This document shows, one piece after another, positions 35,065-44,585 of a DNA stretch of 64,000 nucleotides. The DNA comes from Rhizobium tibeticum. GTDB taxonomy: Bacteria > Pseudomonadota > Alphaproteobacteria > Rhizobiales > Rhizobiaceae. Position 1 is the stretch's first letter. Each line of letters begins with the position of its first letter. The position numbers and the translations under genes are program-made. The stretch spans positions 124,001-188,000 of the forward strand of contig NZ_FOCV01000009.1 in NCBI RefSeq assembly GCF_900110205.1, given 5' to 3'. The notes under the pieces were generated by a model. That model was given only the letters and a program-made list of their open reading frames with translations. It did not search any database and was not told where the DNA came from.

Positions 35065-35763
35065 TCAAACGCCCTTGTAGAGTGCAGCCCCCTGCATCAG
35101 CACAATGACCTTGGCGCCGATCCTGATCCGTGACGCAAGGTCTACGATGTCGTTGTTGTTCATGCGGATGCAGCCGGAAGACACATCGAGCCCGATTGTC
35201 CAAGGCTCCGCTGTCCCATGGATCCGATAGATGGTGTCCTGGTCGCCTTCGTAGAGGTAGAGCGCCCTGGCACCCAGCGGGTTTTCCGGTCCACCCGGCA
35301 TCCCGGCCGCCCACTTCGCCGCATTCGGGTCGCGTGCCACCATCTCGGCCGGCGGCGTCCAGGTCGGCCATTCGGCGGTCCGGCCGACACGCACTATCCC
35401 GGCCCATCCGAAACCTTCGCGGCCAACGCCGATGCCATAGCGGATTGCCTGACCGCCAGGCTGGGTGAGGTAGAGGAAATGCTGGTTGCCATCGATGATG
35501 ATCGTTCCCGGCGGCTCGGCGGTCCTGAAGGGAACCGTCTGCATTCGGAATGCTTCCGGCGGCTGATTGTTGCGCGCGTAATACTGGCGGGCCTTCCTCT
35601 TGTCGTAATCAACCCAGGTGTGCGTCTTGGAATCATAGATCTGCGTCTGTGCCCACGCGGCAAGAGGGCCAACGCACGCTGCGGCCGCAAGCAGGGCCAA
35701 GGTCAGCTTGCGCCCCCCTGCGGCCTCTTTCGCCTTCACTGGAAATCTGGGCTTTGCTGTCAT
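35065..35763 (-). CDS. L,D-transpeptidase (YkuD/ErfK family)
   Basis: 232 residues. A signal peptide (TLALLAAAACVGPLAAWA, ending near residue 37) precedes the YkuD domain, with the catalytic triad region IHGTAEPWTIG and the nucleophile in VSSGCIRMNN. Such enzymes form 3-3 cross-links in peptidoglycan or attach lipoproteins to it. The ATG overlaps the stop of the upstream betaine-type binding-protein gene (ATGA), so the two are translationally coupled, an unexpected pairing. Confidence 0.93.
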   Translation of the reverse strand: MTAKPRFPVKAKEAAGGRKLTLALLAAAACVGPLAAWAQTQIYDSKTHTWVDYDKRKARQYYARNNQPPEAFRMQTVPFRTAEPPGTIIIDGNQHFLYLTQPGGQAIRYGIGVGREGFGWAGIVRVGRTAEWPTWTPPAEMVARDPNAAKWAAGMPGGPENPLGARALYLYEGDQDTIYRIHGTAEPWTIGLDVSSGCIRMNNNDIVDLASRIRIGAKVIVLMQGAALYKGV

Positions 35764-36722
35764 TTTTTCGCCCACCCATCGACGCGCTTTGCGTTGTCGG
35801 CGACCCATTTTGTCGCGTAGTCGAGTGGCGGTATGCGCTCGACTTCGAGCGCATAGCTCATCGCCGTCGCTTCCTCTGGCGACAGATCGACCTTTTCCAG
35901 AAACGCGGCGATATCGGGGTGCTTCTTCTCGAAAGCCGCCGCGTATCCGATGCGGAAATTCGCCGTGTCCCAGGCCGTTGATGCCAAGGACTTGGTGATC
36001 CAGAGTGGATCGTTAGGACCGACGAGCTTCCACTTGCTCGCATCATGCGCAGGCTCGGCAAGGCGGACGATCTTATGCAGGTCAAAGATGAAATGCGGCG
36101 CGTAACACGCAAAAACCAGCGGCTGGTTCGTCGCGATCGCGATATCCAGCCCCGCCATGGCAACTTCCTCTTCCGACTCGACCAGCGTCAGGTTTTTCGC
36201 ATAGCCGTAGGTATTTGCCCGGACCCGCTCGATCCCGGTCGAAGACCATGTCGGTGCGCCGAGCCACATCTCGCCTTTACCATCACCGTCCGTGTCGAGA
36301 ATCTTCGTTTTTTCCGGGTCGCTGAGATCCGCGATCGTCTTCAGGCCCTTTTCCGCGGCAGCCGGTGATGCGCAGATGCCCTGCCAAGCCGGCACGCTAC
36401 GCTTGGCGAGAACCACGACGCCCTTTTCCGTCACGAACCGCTTGATGACGTCTTCGAGATTAGGTTGCCAGACTTCTGGGTGGATATCCACCGTGCCCTT
36501 CTCGAGGCCGTTGAAGGCAAGTAGCGTGCCCATCTCCTGCACATCGGCATTGAGCCCGAACTCCTTGCCGATGCTGACCTTGAGGATATTGGCCGTTGCC
36601 TGTCCCGAAGGCCAATTCGGCATCGCGATCACGAGGTCGGCGGAAAAGGCGGCGCTGCTCATCGCGAGCGTTGCGGCGAAAACGGATGAAAAGAGCCCTG
36701 AACATGCTACGCGTGTCGCCAT
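35760..36722 (-). CDS. Glycine betaine/choline-type ABC substrate-binding protein (OpuAC-like), orphan
   Basis: 320 residues. A signal peptide ends near SSAAFSA (about residue 27). The mature protein has DLVIAMPNWPSGQATANIL, VDIHPEVWQPN and GAPTWSSTGIERVRA, characteristic of the OpuAC (PF04069) quaternary-amine binding family. No permease or ATPase gene is adjacent, so it must work with a transporter encoded elsewhere or act as a sensor or chaperone. Start ATG 36722 with a GGGGGACAGG region upstream. Coupled to the L,D-transpeptidase gene. Confidence 0.9.
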   Translation of the reverse strand: MATRVACSGLFSSVFAATLAMSSAAFSADLVIAMPNWPSGQATANILKVSIGKEFGLNADVQEMGTLLAFNGLEKGTVDIHPEVWQPNLEDVIKRFVTEKGVVVLAKRSVPAWQGICASPAAAEKGLKTIADLSDPEKTKILDTDGDGKGEMWLGAPTWSSTGIERVRANTYGYAKNLTLVESEEEVAMAGLDIAIATNQPLVFACYAPHFIFDLHKIVRLAEPAHDASKWKLVGPNDPLWITKSLASTAWDTANFRIGYAAAFEKKHPDIAAFLEKVDLSPEEATAMSYALEVERIPPLDYATKWVADNAKRVDGWAKK

Positions 36723-36835
36723 GCCTGTCCCCCAAACATGCGATAAAGGATCGTAGATATGCACGTCACACCTTGCACGCGAAGATGCATAAAGCTTTCA
36801 CATCCGTCAAGTCGAGTTGACGTTCCCGCCTGCCC

Positions 36836-37480
36836 CTAACGGAGGCAGCTGTCGTGCGCCCAAGCCTTCACGCGCGCAGCCGTCGTGGCGAGATGATCGC
36901 CGACTGAGAAGCCGGAAATCTTCTTGCGCGGCGCAAGATCGTGGTCGCCGTCCTCGAGCCAAAAGACTGATATTGCAGCGGAAAGCGGATAAGTCGCCAC
37001 CTCTTCGCGCGTACCGAACTCGTCGCGCGTCCCCTGGCAGATAAGCGTCGGCGTGCGCAGGTTCTTCAGATGCGCCGTGCGCAACTGTTGCGGCTTGCCG
37101 GGTGGATGGAAAGGGTAACTAAGGCACAACAATCCATGGATCGTCCCTTGCTCGTAGAGGTCGTCGGCCACCATGCTCGCCACTCGTCCACCCATGGATT
37201 TGCCGCCGATAATCAGCGGCCCGTTGCTCGCGAGCGCCTTTACCGCCTCCAGATATTCGGGGATCAGAGTCTCGGCCTTCGGCGGTGGCTTTCGCGCATC
37301 GGATGTCCGGCGGGCAGCCATGTAGGCGAACTCAAAGCGTACAACGCAGAACCCGACGGCAGCAAGCGCGTCTGCGGCTGCCGTCATGGACTTTGAATCC
37401 ATCGGCGCGCCGGCACCGTGGGCAAGCATGATGGTGGCTCGTGGATTGTCCGGGCCGGTGATCAGGAACTTCTCGCTCAT
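36836..37480 (-). CDS. Alpha/beta-hydrolase of the KANL3/Tex30-like family
   Basis: 214 residues. It has the oxyanion-loop LAHGAGAPMDS, the nucleophile elbow GGKSMGGRVASM with its serine, the acid region ICQGTRDEFGT and the late histidine in EDGDHDLAPRK. This is a compact esterase-like fold found in many proteobacteria, with no established substrate. ATG 37480 was chosen on family length. It sits upstream of the binding-protein gene on the same strand. Confidence 0.88.
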   Translation of the reverse strand: MSEKFLITGPDNPRATIMLAHGAGAPMDSKSMTAAADALAAVGFCVVRFEFAYMAARRTSDARKPPPKAETLIPEYLEAVKALASNGPLIIGGKSMGGRVASMVADDLYEQGTIHGLLCLSYPFHPPGKPQQLRTAHLKNLRTPTLICQGTRDEFGTREEVATYPLSAAISVFWLEDGDHDLAPRKKISGFSVGDHLATTAARVKAWAHDSCLR

Positions 37481-37540
37481 TGCGATGTCATAGCGCAATG
37501 AGCGAATTGCCACCATATCGGACTGACAGTGTAGATGGGA

Positions 37541-37738
37541 TCAGTGGAATCTCGGCATGTCTGGAAGAGCCGAGAATTCTTCGCCGATCATTTCGCTCAG
37601 GGCGACCAATATTTCTTTGCGGGAGAAGCCCGAACGCTCGAGCTCGTCGATCATTTGCCCGAGATCCAACTCGAGCTGCCCACGACAGCACGCCACCCGA
37701 TCAGCAGAAACGAGGAGAATTTCTTCAAGAATCAGCAT
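37541..37738 (-). CDS. Small protein of unknown function (65 residues)
   Basis: ATG 37738 has AGGAGC seven bases upstream. The product starts MLILEEILLVSADRVACCRG and is rich in amphipathic helices (LDLGQMIDELERSGFSRKEILVALSEMIGEEF), suggesting a small helical dimer or adaptor. Not recognised as a named family. Upstream of the hydrolase gene and possibly in the same transcript. Confidence 0.65.
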   Translation of the reverse strand: MLILEEILLVSADRVACCRGQLELDLGQMIDELERSGFSRKEILVALSEMIGEEFSALPDMPRFH

Positions 37739-37954
37739 CGCTTCGCTCCTATTTACACAAGCAACCTGCGACCGCGCTAAATGTTCCAACGACGCTCAGC
37801 AACATTTCCCACTTCGACAATCGCGCAATTTACTACCGTGTACGTAGAATATTGGCCGGTAGGCGCGCAGCAGAGCCTCACCACGGCCGGCACTTATCCT
37901 TGGGAAGCCAGGTCTGTACATCGCGAACGGATGATCCTGTTCGTCTTGCGTGAC

Positions 37955-37975
37955 AAAACGGCAGCTAGTGCTGCC
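37955..37975 (-). terminator. Terminator overlapping the stop codon of the second RND gene
   Basis: On the minus strand GGCAGC-ACTA-GCTGCC is followed by GTTTTG. The stem spans 37960-37965 and 37970-37975 and includes part of the stop codon. Confidence 0.6.
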
Positions 37976-40900
37976 CTTCCTCGACTACCTGTGGTTTCGC
38001 CTCGCGTTTGACGCCTTTCGCCCTTTCCCGCAGCCACTGGAAAATCACATAGAGAACGGGGATCAGAAAGATGCCGACGAGTGCCGAGGCCAGCATGCCG
38101 CCGAAGACGGCGGTGCCGACACCGCGGCGGCTGAGCATGCCAGCCCCCTGCGCAATGACCAAGGGAATGAGGCCGGCAATGAAGGCAAAGCTCGTCATCA
38201 TCACGGCGCGGAAACGTTCCCGCGCCCCTTCGATCGCCGCTTCCGAAATACCAAGCCCGTGCCTACGCCGCTCCATGGCGAACTCGACGATCAGGATGCC
38301 GTTCTTGGCCGCCAACGCGATCAGGACGACGAGGCCAATCTGGGCATAGAGGTTGTTGTCGAGGCCGGCGATCTTGAGGGCAAGCATCGACCCGGCAACG
38401 CCTGCGGATATAGAAAGCAACACCGCGATCGGAATAGTCCAGCTCTCATAAAGTCCGACCAGGAATAGATAGGCGAAGAGCACGGCAAGTCCGAGGATGA
38501 TCGCCGTCTTGCCGCTCGCCTCGATTTCCTGCAGTGCGGTTCCCGTCCATTCGTAACTGTAGCCGGGCGGAAGCGTCTTGGCCGAGACCTCTTCCATGGC
38601 CGCAATTGCCTCGCCGGAACTGCGACCCGGTCCCGGTCCGCCGTTGATCGTGGCGCTGGAATAGTTGTTGTAGCGGACGATGAGCTGTGGCCCGAGGATC
38701 ACCCGCGCCTGCGCAAAGGCCTTGATCGGCACCATCTGGCCTTTGCTGTTGCGCACGTTGATACGGTAGATGTCATCGATCTTCGATCGGTCGGAAGCCT
38801 CACCCTGCACCGTCACCTGCCAGGTTCGACCAAACAGGTTGAAGTCGTTCACGTAGGAACTGCCGAGGATCGATTGAAGCACGTTGAAGACGTCGGAGAC
38901 CTGGATCCCCAGCGTCTGAACCTTCTCGCGGTCGATGTCGAGATAGAGCTGCGGTGTATTGGCCGTGTAGGTCGTGTAGACCCTGCTCAGGGCCGGATTC
39001 TCGTTCGCCGCAAAAACGAGACCGCGCGCAGCCTGCGCGATTTCCGTCGACGAGCCGCCGCTGAGGCTGAGGAGCTGGTATTCAAAGCCGCTCCCTGTTC
39101 CAAGACCGATGATCGGCGGCAGATTGTAGACGATAACGTTGGCTTCCGGGATCGCCTGAAGGTCGGCGCTCAGCTTCGCGATCAGGCCGTTCACCGAAAG
39201 CTCAGGCGTGGTGCGCTCCGCAAAGGGCTTCAATGTCATCACCAGCAGGGCCGCGTTCGACTTCACCTGGCCGTCAAGCAAGCTGTAGCCGACGACCGAC
39301 ATAACGCCCTCAATGCCTTCGGTCTTGCGGATCATCTCCTCGACCCGTTTCGCGACGGCATCCGATCGGTTGACCGAAGCGCCATCAGGCAAAACGATTT
39401 CGCCGAAGATCGCACCTTGGTCCTCGGAGGGGAGGAAGCCCGTGGGCGTCACTTTGAACAGCCAGCCGGTGCCGAGGATAAGCACCGCAAGCAAGACCAG
39501 GCCAAAAGCCGCCAGACGAACAAAGCGCCGCACGATCGCGGCGTAACCGTCGCGAGCGAGATCGATCCCCTTCAGGACGTAGCGGATCGGACCGTGGTGG
39601 GCCTTCAGGAGAACCGCGCAGAGCGCCGGAGAGAGGCTGAGTGCGTTGATGGCCGAGATGACCATCGACACGGAGACGGCAACGGCGAATTGCCGGAACA
39701 GCTCGCCGGAAATGCCGGGAATGAAAGCCACCGGCACGAAGACCGAAAGAAGCACCAGTGTAATGGCGATGATCGGCGCCGTGATGTCGCGCATGGCACG
39801 ACGGGCCGCCTCTGCGGGCGTGACGCTCGGGTCCTTTTCCAGATGCGCTTCAACGGCTTCGACCACGACGATGGCGTCATCAACGACGATGCCGATGGCA
39901 AGAACCAGCGCGAGCAACGACACGGTATTGGCGGAAAAGCCCAGCCCCATCATCACTGCAAATGTGCCGATCAACGACACGGGCACGGCAATCAGGGGAA
40001 TAAGGGTTGCGCGCACGCTCCCCAGGAACAGGTAGACCACGATAACGACGAGGACGAAGGCCTCGATCAGCGTCTTGACGACCTCGTGGATGCTCTCCTC
40101 GACAAACTTCGTCGTATCGTAAGTGACCTTGTATTGGACGCCTTCGGGGAAAGACGGCTTGAGCTTCTCGAGAAGCTGATTGATCGCTTCGGCCGTCGCG
40201 ATGGCGTTGCCACCTGGCGACTGATAGATGCCAAGCACTGCGGCCGGTGTGCCGTCCTGACGACCGAGCTGCTCCGCCGACTTCGAGGTCAGCTCGACGC
40301 GGGCCACATCGCGGATGCGGACGAAGGATCCGTCCGGCTCGGCCCTCAGCACGACGTTTCCGAATTCCTCGGTGGTGGTCAGGCGACCCTTGGTCTGGAT
40401 GGTAAGTTGGAATTGCTGGTCGGGCAAGGCCGGCTGTGCGCCGATGCGGCCGACTGCGGCCTGAATATTCTGGCGCTTCAATGCGTCGACAATATCGCTC
40501 GGGGTCATCGAAAAATTCGTCAGGCGATCGGGAGAAACCCAGATGCGCATGCTGTAGTCCGACGGCGTCAGCAGCGAGACATCACCGACGCCCGGGATCC
40601 GCTTCAGACCGTCGATGATATTGATCGTAGCATAATTGGAAAGAAAGAGCTGGTCATGGTCACCGCTCGTCGAGGTGAGCGCGATCAACTGCATCAGCGC
40701 CGAGGATTTCTTCTTGACGCTGATGCCTTGTGCGCGTGCCTCTTGCGGCAGTTGCGCCTCGGCCAGGTTGACGCGGTTCTGCACGTTGACGGTGTTGATG
40801 TCGGGATCGGTACCCACCGCGAAACTGACCGTCAGCGTATAGCTTCCGTCATTGCCGCTGGTCGACTTCATGTAGATCATGTTGTCGACGCCAACGACGC

Positions 40901-41105
40901 GCGATTCGATGGGTTGGGCCACCGATTGCTGCACGGTCTCGGCACTTGCACCCGGATAAGTCACCGTTACCGACACCTGCGGCGGCACGATATCCGGAAA
41001 CTGTGCGATGGGGATAACCGTCAGCGCCACGAGGCCGGCGATGGTGATGACGAGTGAAATGACGACCGCAAGCCGCGGCCGAGCGATAAAAATCGCGGAC
41101 AACAT
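37965..41105 (-). CDS. RND efflux pump inner-membrane transporter (AcrB/MexB type)
   Basis: 1046-residue RND transporter, close in length to AcrB (1049). Begins [18 protein letters not shown], contains [16 protein letters not shown], and has the TM4 proton-relay aspartates in [15 protein letters not shown]. It is more AcrB-like than the pump at 20901. Its start lies three bases after the adaptor stop. It needs an outer-membrane channel not encoded here. No regulator gene is adjacent, but a strong dyad lies upstream of the operon. Confidence 0.95.
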   Translation of the reverse strand: MLSAIFIARPRLAVVISLVITIAGLVALTVIPIAQFPDIVPPQVSVTVTYPGASAETVQQSVAQPIESRVVGVDNMIYMKSTSGNDGSYTLTVSFAVGTDPDINTVNVQNRVNLAEAQLPQEARAQGISVKKKSSALMQLIALTSTSGDHDQLFLSNYATINIIDGLKRIPGVGDVSLLTPSDYSMRIWVSPDRLTNFSMTPSDIVDALKRQNIQAAVGRIGAQPALPDQQFQLTIQTKGRLTTTEEFGNVVLRAEPDGSFVRIRDVARVELTSKSAEQLGRQDGTPAAVLGIYQSPGGNAIATAEAINQLLEKLKPSFPEGVQYKVTYDTTKFVEESIHEVVKTLIEAFVLVVIVVYLFLGSVRATLIPLIAVPVSLIGTFAVMMGLGFSANTVSLLALVLAIGIVVDDAIVVVEAVEAHLEKDPSVTPAEAARRAMRDITAPIIAITLVLLSVFVPVAFIPGISGELFRQFAVAVSVSMVISAINALSLSPALCAVLLKAHHGPIRYVLKGIDLARDGYAAIVRRFVRLAAFGLVLLAVLILGTGWLFKVTPTGFLPSEDQGAIFGEIVLPDGASVNRSDAVAKRVEEMIRKTEGIEGVMSVVGYSLLDGQVKSNAALLVMTLKPFAERTTPELSVNGLIAKLSADLQAIPEANVIVYNLPPIIGLGTGSGFEYQLLSLSGGSSTEIAQAARGLVFAANENPALSRVYTTYTANTPQLYLDIDREKVQTLGIQVSDVFNVLQSILGSSYVNDFNLFGRTWQVTVQGEASDRSKIDDIYRINVRNSKGQMVPIKAFAQARVILGPQLIVRYNNYSSATINGGPGPGRSSGEAIAAMEEVSAKTLPPGYSYEWTGTALQEIEASGKTAIILGLAVLFAYLFLVGLYESWTIPIAVLLSISAGVAGSMLALKIAGLDNNLYAQIGLVVLIALAAKNGILIVEFAMERRRHGLGISEAAIEGARERFRAVMMTSFAFIAGLIPLVIAQGAGMLSRRGVGTAVFGGMLASALVGIFLIPVLYVIFQWLRERAKGVKREAKPQVVEEGQH

Positions 41106-41108
41106 GGC

Positions 41109-42254
41109 TTACGACCCCGGCTTTGTTTCGACTGGCGCCACGAGCTGGCCCGCACGAACCTTCTGAATTCCTTCAGTAATGACGAGGTCTTCGGCCGTCA
41201 GGCCCTTCAAGACCGGGAGCTCGCTCCCTTCGGGTAGGCCGGCTTCGATCCGGCGTGTCTCAACCTTCTTGTCGCTGTTGACGACGAGTACATAGGGGCC
41301 CGACTGGTCGAGCTGCACCGCCGCTTGCGGGATGACCAGCATGTTCTGTGGGCTGCCCCCCTCAACCGTCACATTCACCAACTGCCCGTCAATCAGAATG
41401 CGGTCGGGATTGGGAAAGGTTGCCCGCACCGGCACCGTGTCGGTTCCCTGATCCACCGTCACATCGACAAAATTGACCTTGCCGGGTTGTTCATACTGCT
41501 TGCCGTTGGCAAGCTGCACATGCACGTTGGCAGCGCTCACCTGCTCGCCCAACTTGCCCGAGGTGCCCAATTTTTCGCGCACCTCCAGGATCTCGCGCTG
41601 CGAAACGGAAAAGGTGACGTAGATCGGATCCTGGCTGACGATCGTCGCAAGCACGCCGCTGGATGGGCCGACAAAATTTCCGACGGAATACTGCGAGCGA
41701 CCGATCCGTCCGGTGATTGGCGCGCGAATATCGGTATAGCTGAGGTCCAGATTTGCCTTGTCGAGCGAAGCATTCAACTGGACAAGGCTCCCCGTCGCTT
41801 CCCGCTGCTTTGCCGTCGCCAGGTCCAACTGCGACTTGGGTGCCGCACTCTTCGCAACAAGCGCTGACTGACGATCAACCTCGATGTTGGTCAGCGCCAA
41901 GGCTGATTCCGCCGACTCGATTGCTCCTTTTGCCTGGCCAACGGCGGCCTCATACTGGCCTTTCTCCATGACGAAGAGCAGGTCCCCGGCCTTGACGTCT
42001 TGGCCCTCCGTAAAGAGACGCTTCTCGAGGAAGCCGTCGACTCGGGCTCGTAGCTCGACCTTGTCGATAGCCTCCACGCGGGCACTGAACGAAATAGACG
42101 GTCGAATGTCCTTGGTGAGCGCCCGCGCAACGGTCACCGCCGGCAAAGGCGCGGCCGGCTTGGCACCTTCCTGGCCGAGTGCGTCCACGCTCGTCGCGAG
42201 AGCGAAAACAGCAGTTGCAAGCACGGCTGAAAATTGACTGACGCAAGGTTTCAT
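41109..42254 (-). CDS. RND periplasmic adaptor protein
   Basis: 381 residues. Signal peptide of about 27 residues (SQFSAVLATAVFALATSVDALG), not an obvious lipoprotein. The lipoyl halves flank a coiled-coil hairpin (GQAKGAIESAESALALTNIEVDRQSAL) and the beta-barrel has DIRAPITGRIGRSQYSVGN. Partner of the downstream RND pump. GAGGGGG precedes the ATG. Confidence 0.94.
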   Translation of the reverse strand: MKPCVSQFSAVLATAVFALATSVDALGQEGAKPAAPLPAVTVARALTKDIRPSISFSARVEAIDKVELRARVDGFLEKRLFTEGQDVKAGDLLFVMEKGQYEAAVGQAKGAIESAESALALTNIEVDRQSALVAKSAAPKSQLDLATAKQREATGSLVQLNASLDKANLDLSYTDIRAPITGRIGRSQYSVGNFVGPSSGVLATIVSQDPIYVTFSVSQREILEVREKLGTSGKLGEQVSAANVHVQLANGKQYEQPGKVNFVDVTVDQGTDTVPVRATFPNPDRILIDGQLVNVTVEGGSPQNMLVIPQAAVQLDQSGPYVLVVNSDKKVETRRIEAGLPEGSELPVLKGLTAEDLVITEGIQKVRAGQLVAPVETKPGS

Positions 42255-42326
42255 TGAGCCCCCTCAAACTGCGTCTAACGACCAGCTTAACTTGTCGCAC
42301 GACCGACAACTGTCAATCAGCGCAGG

Positions 42327-42359
42327 CGCAGAAATTCTACACCCGGTAGAATTTCTGCG
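42327..42359. promoter_or_regulatory. 33-base palindrome upstream of the second RND operon
   Basis: Perfect 14-base arms CGCAGAAATTCTAC (42327-42340) and GTAGAATTTCTGCG (42346-42359) around ACCCG, 73 bases upstream of the adaptor start. It fits a TetR-like operator; it could also act as a terminator for the decayed ATPase gene upstream, but there is no T-run. Confidence 0.6.
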
Positions 42360-42421
42360 GCATTCGCAATCACATGCGCATGATACCCCGATGCACGTCG
42401 GTTTCCTATGCCCGCTATCGG

Positions 42422-42853
42422 TCAGTTCAGCCGCATTCCCTCGGACGAGAAAAGATGCGTCTTGGATAGGTCAGGAACGACGTTTATCGCCTCACCCGGA
42501 TGCAGGGTGACCCGGAAAGCAGTTTCGGCAGGCGATCAAGCAGGGCTGTAGCGCCTGAACGTCAGCAGCCTCTTGGACGCGCCTGCCGATCGCCACCTTG
42601 TCCTGCCCCTGCAGCTTCAAAGCAAAGCCCATGTTTTCGGCAACCGTCATGTGCGGGTAGAGCGGCGTAGCTCTGGAAAACCATCGCGATATCGCGCTCC
42701 TTGGAGGCCAAGTGACGACACGCCCCCAAGGTCGACAGTGGGCGGCCCGACCAATGTGACGAACTCGCCGTCCTCTATATCCACGGAGACGCCGTCGATG
42801 ACCGGCACGGCGCCCTATTGCTTGCGAACCTGTTCAATCGCGACGGATGCCAT
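42422..42853 (-). pseudogene. Decayed ABC transporter ATPase (MalK/UgpC type) of the fructoside operon
   Basis: From ATG 42853 the frame reads MASVAIEQVRKQ and meets TAG at codon 13. It resumes GAVPVIDGVSVDIEDGEF-VTLVGP and then loses the Walker A motif by deletion. Another frame continues [14 protein letters not shown], then a further shift gives LYPHMTVAENMGFALKLQG, and RLPKLLSG ends at a second large deletion that removes the rest of the signature, Walker B and most of the TOBE domain. The last fragment is VTLHPGEAINVVPDLSKTHL to TGA 42422. Only about 430 of an expected 1,050-1,100 bases remain. It follows the GH32 gene by 16 bases, the place where the ATPase of this operon would be. Confidence 0.88.
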
Positions 42854-42869
42854 GTCTTTCTCTCTTCGA

Positions 42870-44582
42870 TCAGAGCTTGAGTTGCCAGACGCGAGCAGCC
42901 GCGACGCTGCCTTCGGATGCGTTAAGTGTTGCCGATCGGATAGCGGCAAAGCCTGGGATGCGCTTCGTGCCGCACCAGCGGCCGTTGTCCGCGAACACTT
43001 CAATCGAGCCGGCGTCGACAAAGATGCGAACCTGCTCAGGCTTGGCGCCGGCAGCCAAGTAGCGCGGCGACGGCTTTCCCGTTCCGGCGTCGAAAAGGAC
43101 CGCCAGCCCATCTTTGTCCTGCCTGACACCAAGACTGATCTCGGGATGATCGAAACTGAGTTCGAAGGATGCTCCGGCTTGCTTGAGGTCAAGCTGAATC
43201 TCGACCGCCCCATCGACCAACTCGACGCTCTTGCCGGTCCGCAACCCGTCGTCATCGAGAAGCTTGTGGCGCAGGCCCTCGACTGCCTCGATGGGCGGCG
43301 TCAGGACCGCGCTTCCATCGAGAAGAATGCGCCGCGGCAGTGTCATGGCCGTTGGAAAATCGACGCTCTTTGAAACGTCCGTCCAATTCGCCAGCCAAGC
43401 CAGACCGACAGGTCCGTCATGATCGACGAAAGCCTGAAAGGCATAGGCGTCAGATCCGAAGTCGAGTTCCTGCTCAAACTCCGGTTGGAAATGGCGACCA
43501 TCGAACCGACCAACGGTGACGGACGACATGTTACGACGTCCGGTCGCCGGATCGCGGCTGGTCAGAAGGCCGAAAATGAGAGCCCAGCGCGTCTCGTCGC
43601 TTGCGACATCGCCCAGAGGGATCATGCAGGGGCATTCTGCGGCCGTCATGCCAAAACGATCCTCGCGATGCAGGATGCCGACGAAGCTCCAGTTGCCCGC
43701 AGCGTCGCGATCACACGTCTCATAAAGGAGGATCACGCCGCCGGATTTGTCGCGGCTGCCGAGCAACATCTTCCAGAGGCCGTCCGGCCCCTTGAATACA
43801 TAGGGATCGCGGAAATCCAGCGTGAGCCCCAGTCCTTCCGGTCGCACCGGCAGGACAACGGAGGGGTTGCCAACAAAAATCCCGTCTGCGCAGATCGCAG
43901 AAAGCTGTATCTGCTCCTCCGGCTTCCGATCCCGCACCTGCTCGGTGCAGAAGACGCGGATCTGCTCGCCGTCCTCTGTCGCAACCGGGATGGCCGACCC
44001 GGAAAAAGCTCCTCCGCGGCCGTCGTCACGCATCGAGAGTTCGGCTACAGGAAACAGGAAGACCGGAAGATGCGTCCAGTGAAGGTAGTCATGCGAGACC
44101 GCATGCCCCCAATGCATCGTGTTCCAGCGCAGGCTATGGGGGTAATGCTGGTAGAAAAGGTGCGCTTTCCCCCCGAATCGGCCGAAACCATTGGGGTCGT
44201 TCATCCAGCCGAAGGGCGGGCGAAAATGATACCCCGAATGGAGTTGCGGCGGCGCATTTGCTGCCGCGTAGTGAAGCACGCGAATGCCCTGCTCAAGCAC
44301 GCTTACCGGATCGAAGCTGTAGATCACCGAGACGGCCGTGGCCGATGGCTCATAGATCAGCACGCATTTTCCACCTGCTGACAGAACAACTTGCTGGAAG
44401 TCGAACTCTTCGGTCTTGGTGGAAACCACCGCGGCGATCTCGACACCCTCGACGGTCACGGCGACAGACGCCGTAACGCCCGTAATCCGCGCCTTCAACC
44501 AGACGTGGATCACGTCCCCGGCTTGGAGATCGGCACTCACGTTCTCCCGAGACCCCGAGAAACGTCCTGTTTGAATTGTCAT
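42870..44582 (-). CDS. Glycoside hydrolase family 32 enzyme (beta-fructosidase: sucrose, levan or inulin type)
   Basis: 570 residues. The GH32 five-bladed propeller begins with the nucleophile motif FGWMNDPNG, followed by FRDPYVF and the acid/base EC motif in TAAECPCMIPL; a C-terminal beta-sandwich ends with IRSATLNASEG. About 110 extra N-terminal residues before the propeller form a beta-rich extension of unknown function. No signal peptide, so it hydrolyses imported fructosides in the cytosol. ATG 44582 lies three bases after the permease stop. Confidence 0.93.
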   Translation of the reverse strand: MTIQTGRFSGSRENVSADLQAGDVIHVWLKARITGVTASVAVTVEGVEIAAVVSTKTEEFDFQQVVLSAGGKCVLIYEPSATAVSVIYSFDPVSVLEQGIRVLHYAAANAPPQLHSGYHFRPPFGWMNDPNGFGRFGGKAHLFYQHYPHSLRWNTMHWGHAVSHDYLHWTHLPVFLFPVAELSMRDDGRGGAFSGSAIPVATEDGEQIRVFCTEQVRDRKPEEQIQLSAICADGIFVGNPSVVLPVRPEGLGLTLDFRDPYVFKGPDGLWKMLLGSRDKSGGVILLYETCDRDAAGNWSFVGILHREDRFGMTAAECPCMIPLGDVASDETRWALIFGLLTSRDPATGRRNMSSVTVGRFDGRHFQPEFEQELDFGSDAYAFQAFVDHDGPVGLAWLANWTDVSKSVDFPTAMTLPRRILLDGSAVLTPPIEAVEGLRHKLLDDDGLRTGKSVELVDGAVEIQLDLKQAGASFELSFDHPEISLGVRQDKDGLAVLFDAGTGKPSPRYLAAGAKPEQVRIFVDAGSIEVFADNGRWCGTKRIPGFAAIRSATLNASEGSVAAARVWQLKL

Positions 44583-44585
44583 CAA

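Noticed and set aside
38874..41057. 727-codon plus-strand frame opposite the second RND pump gene
   Set aside because: It is rich in R, H, D and Q, typical of antisense frames, and lies wholly within the clearly conserved RND gene.
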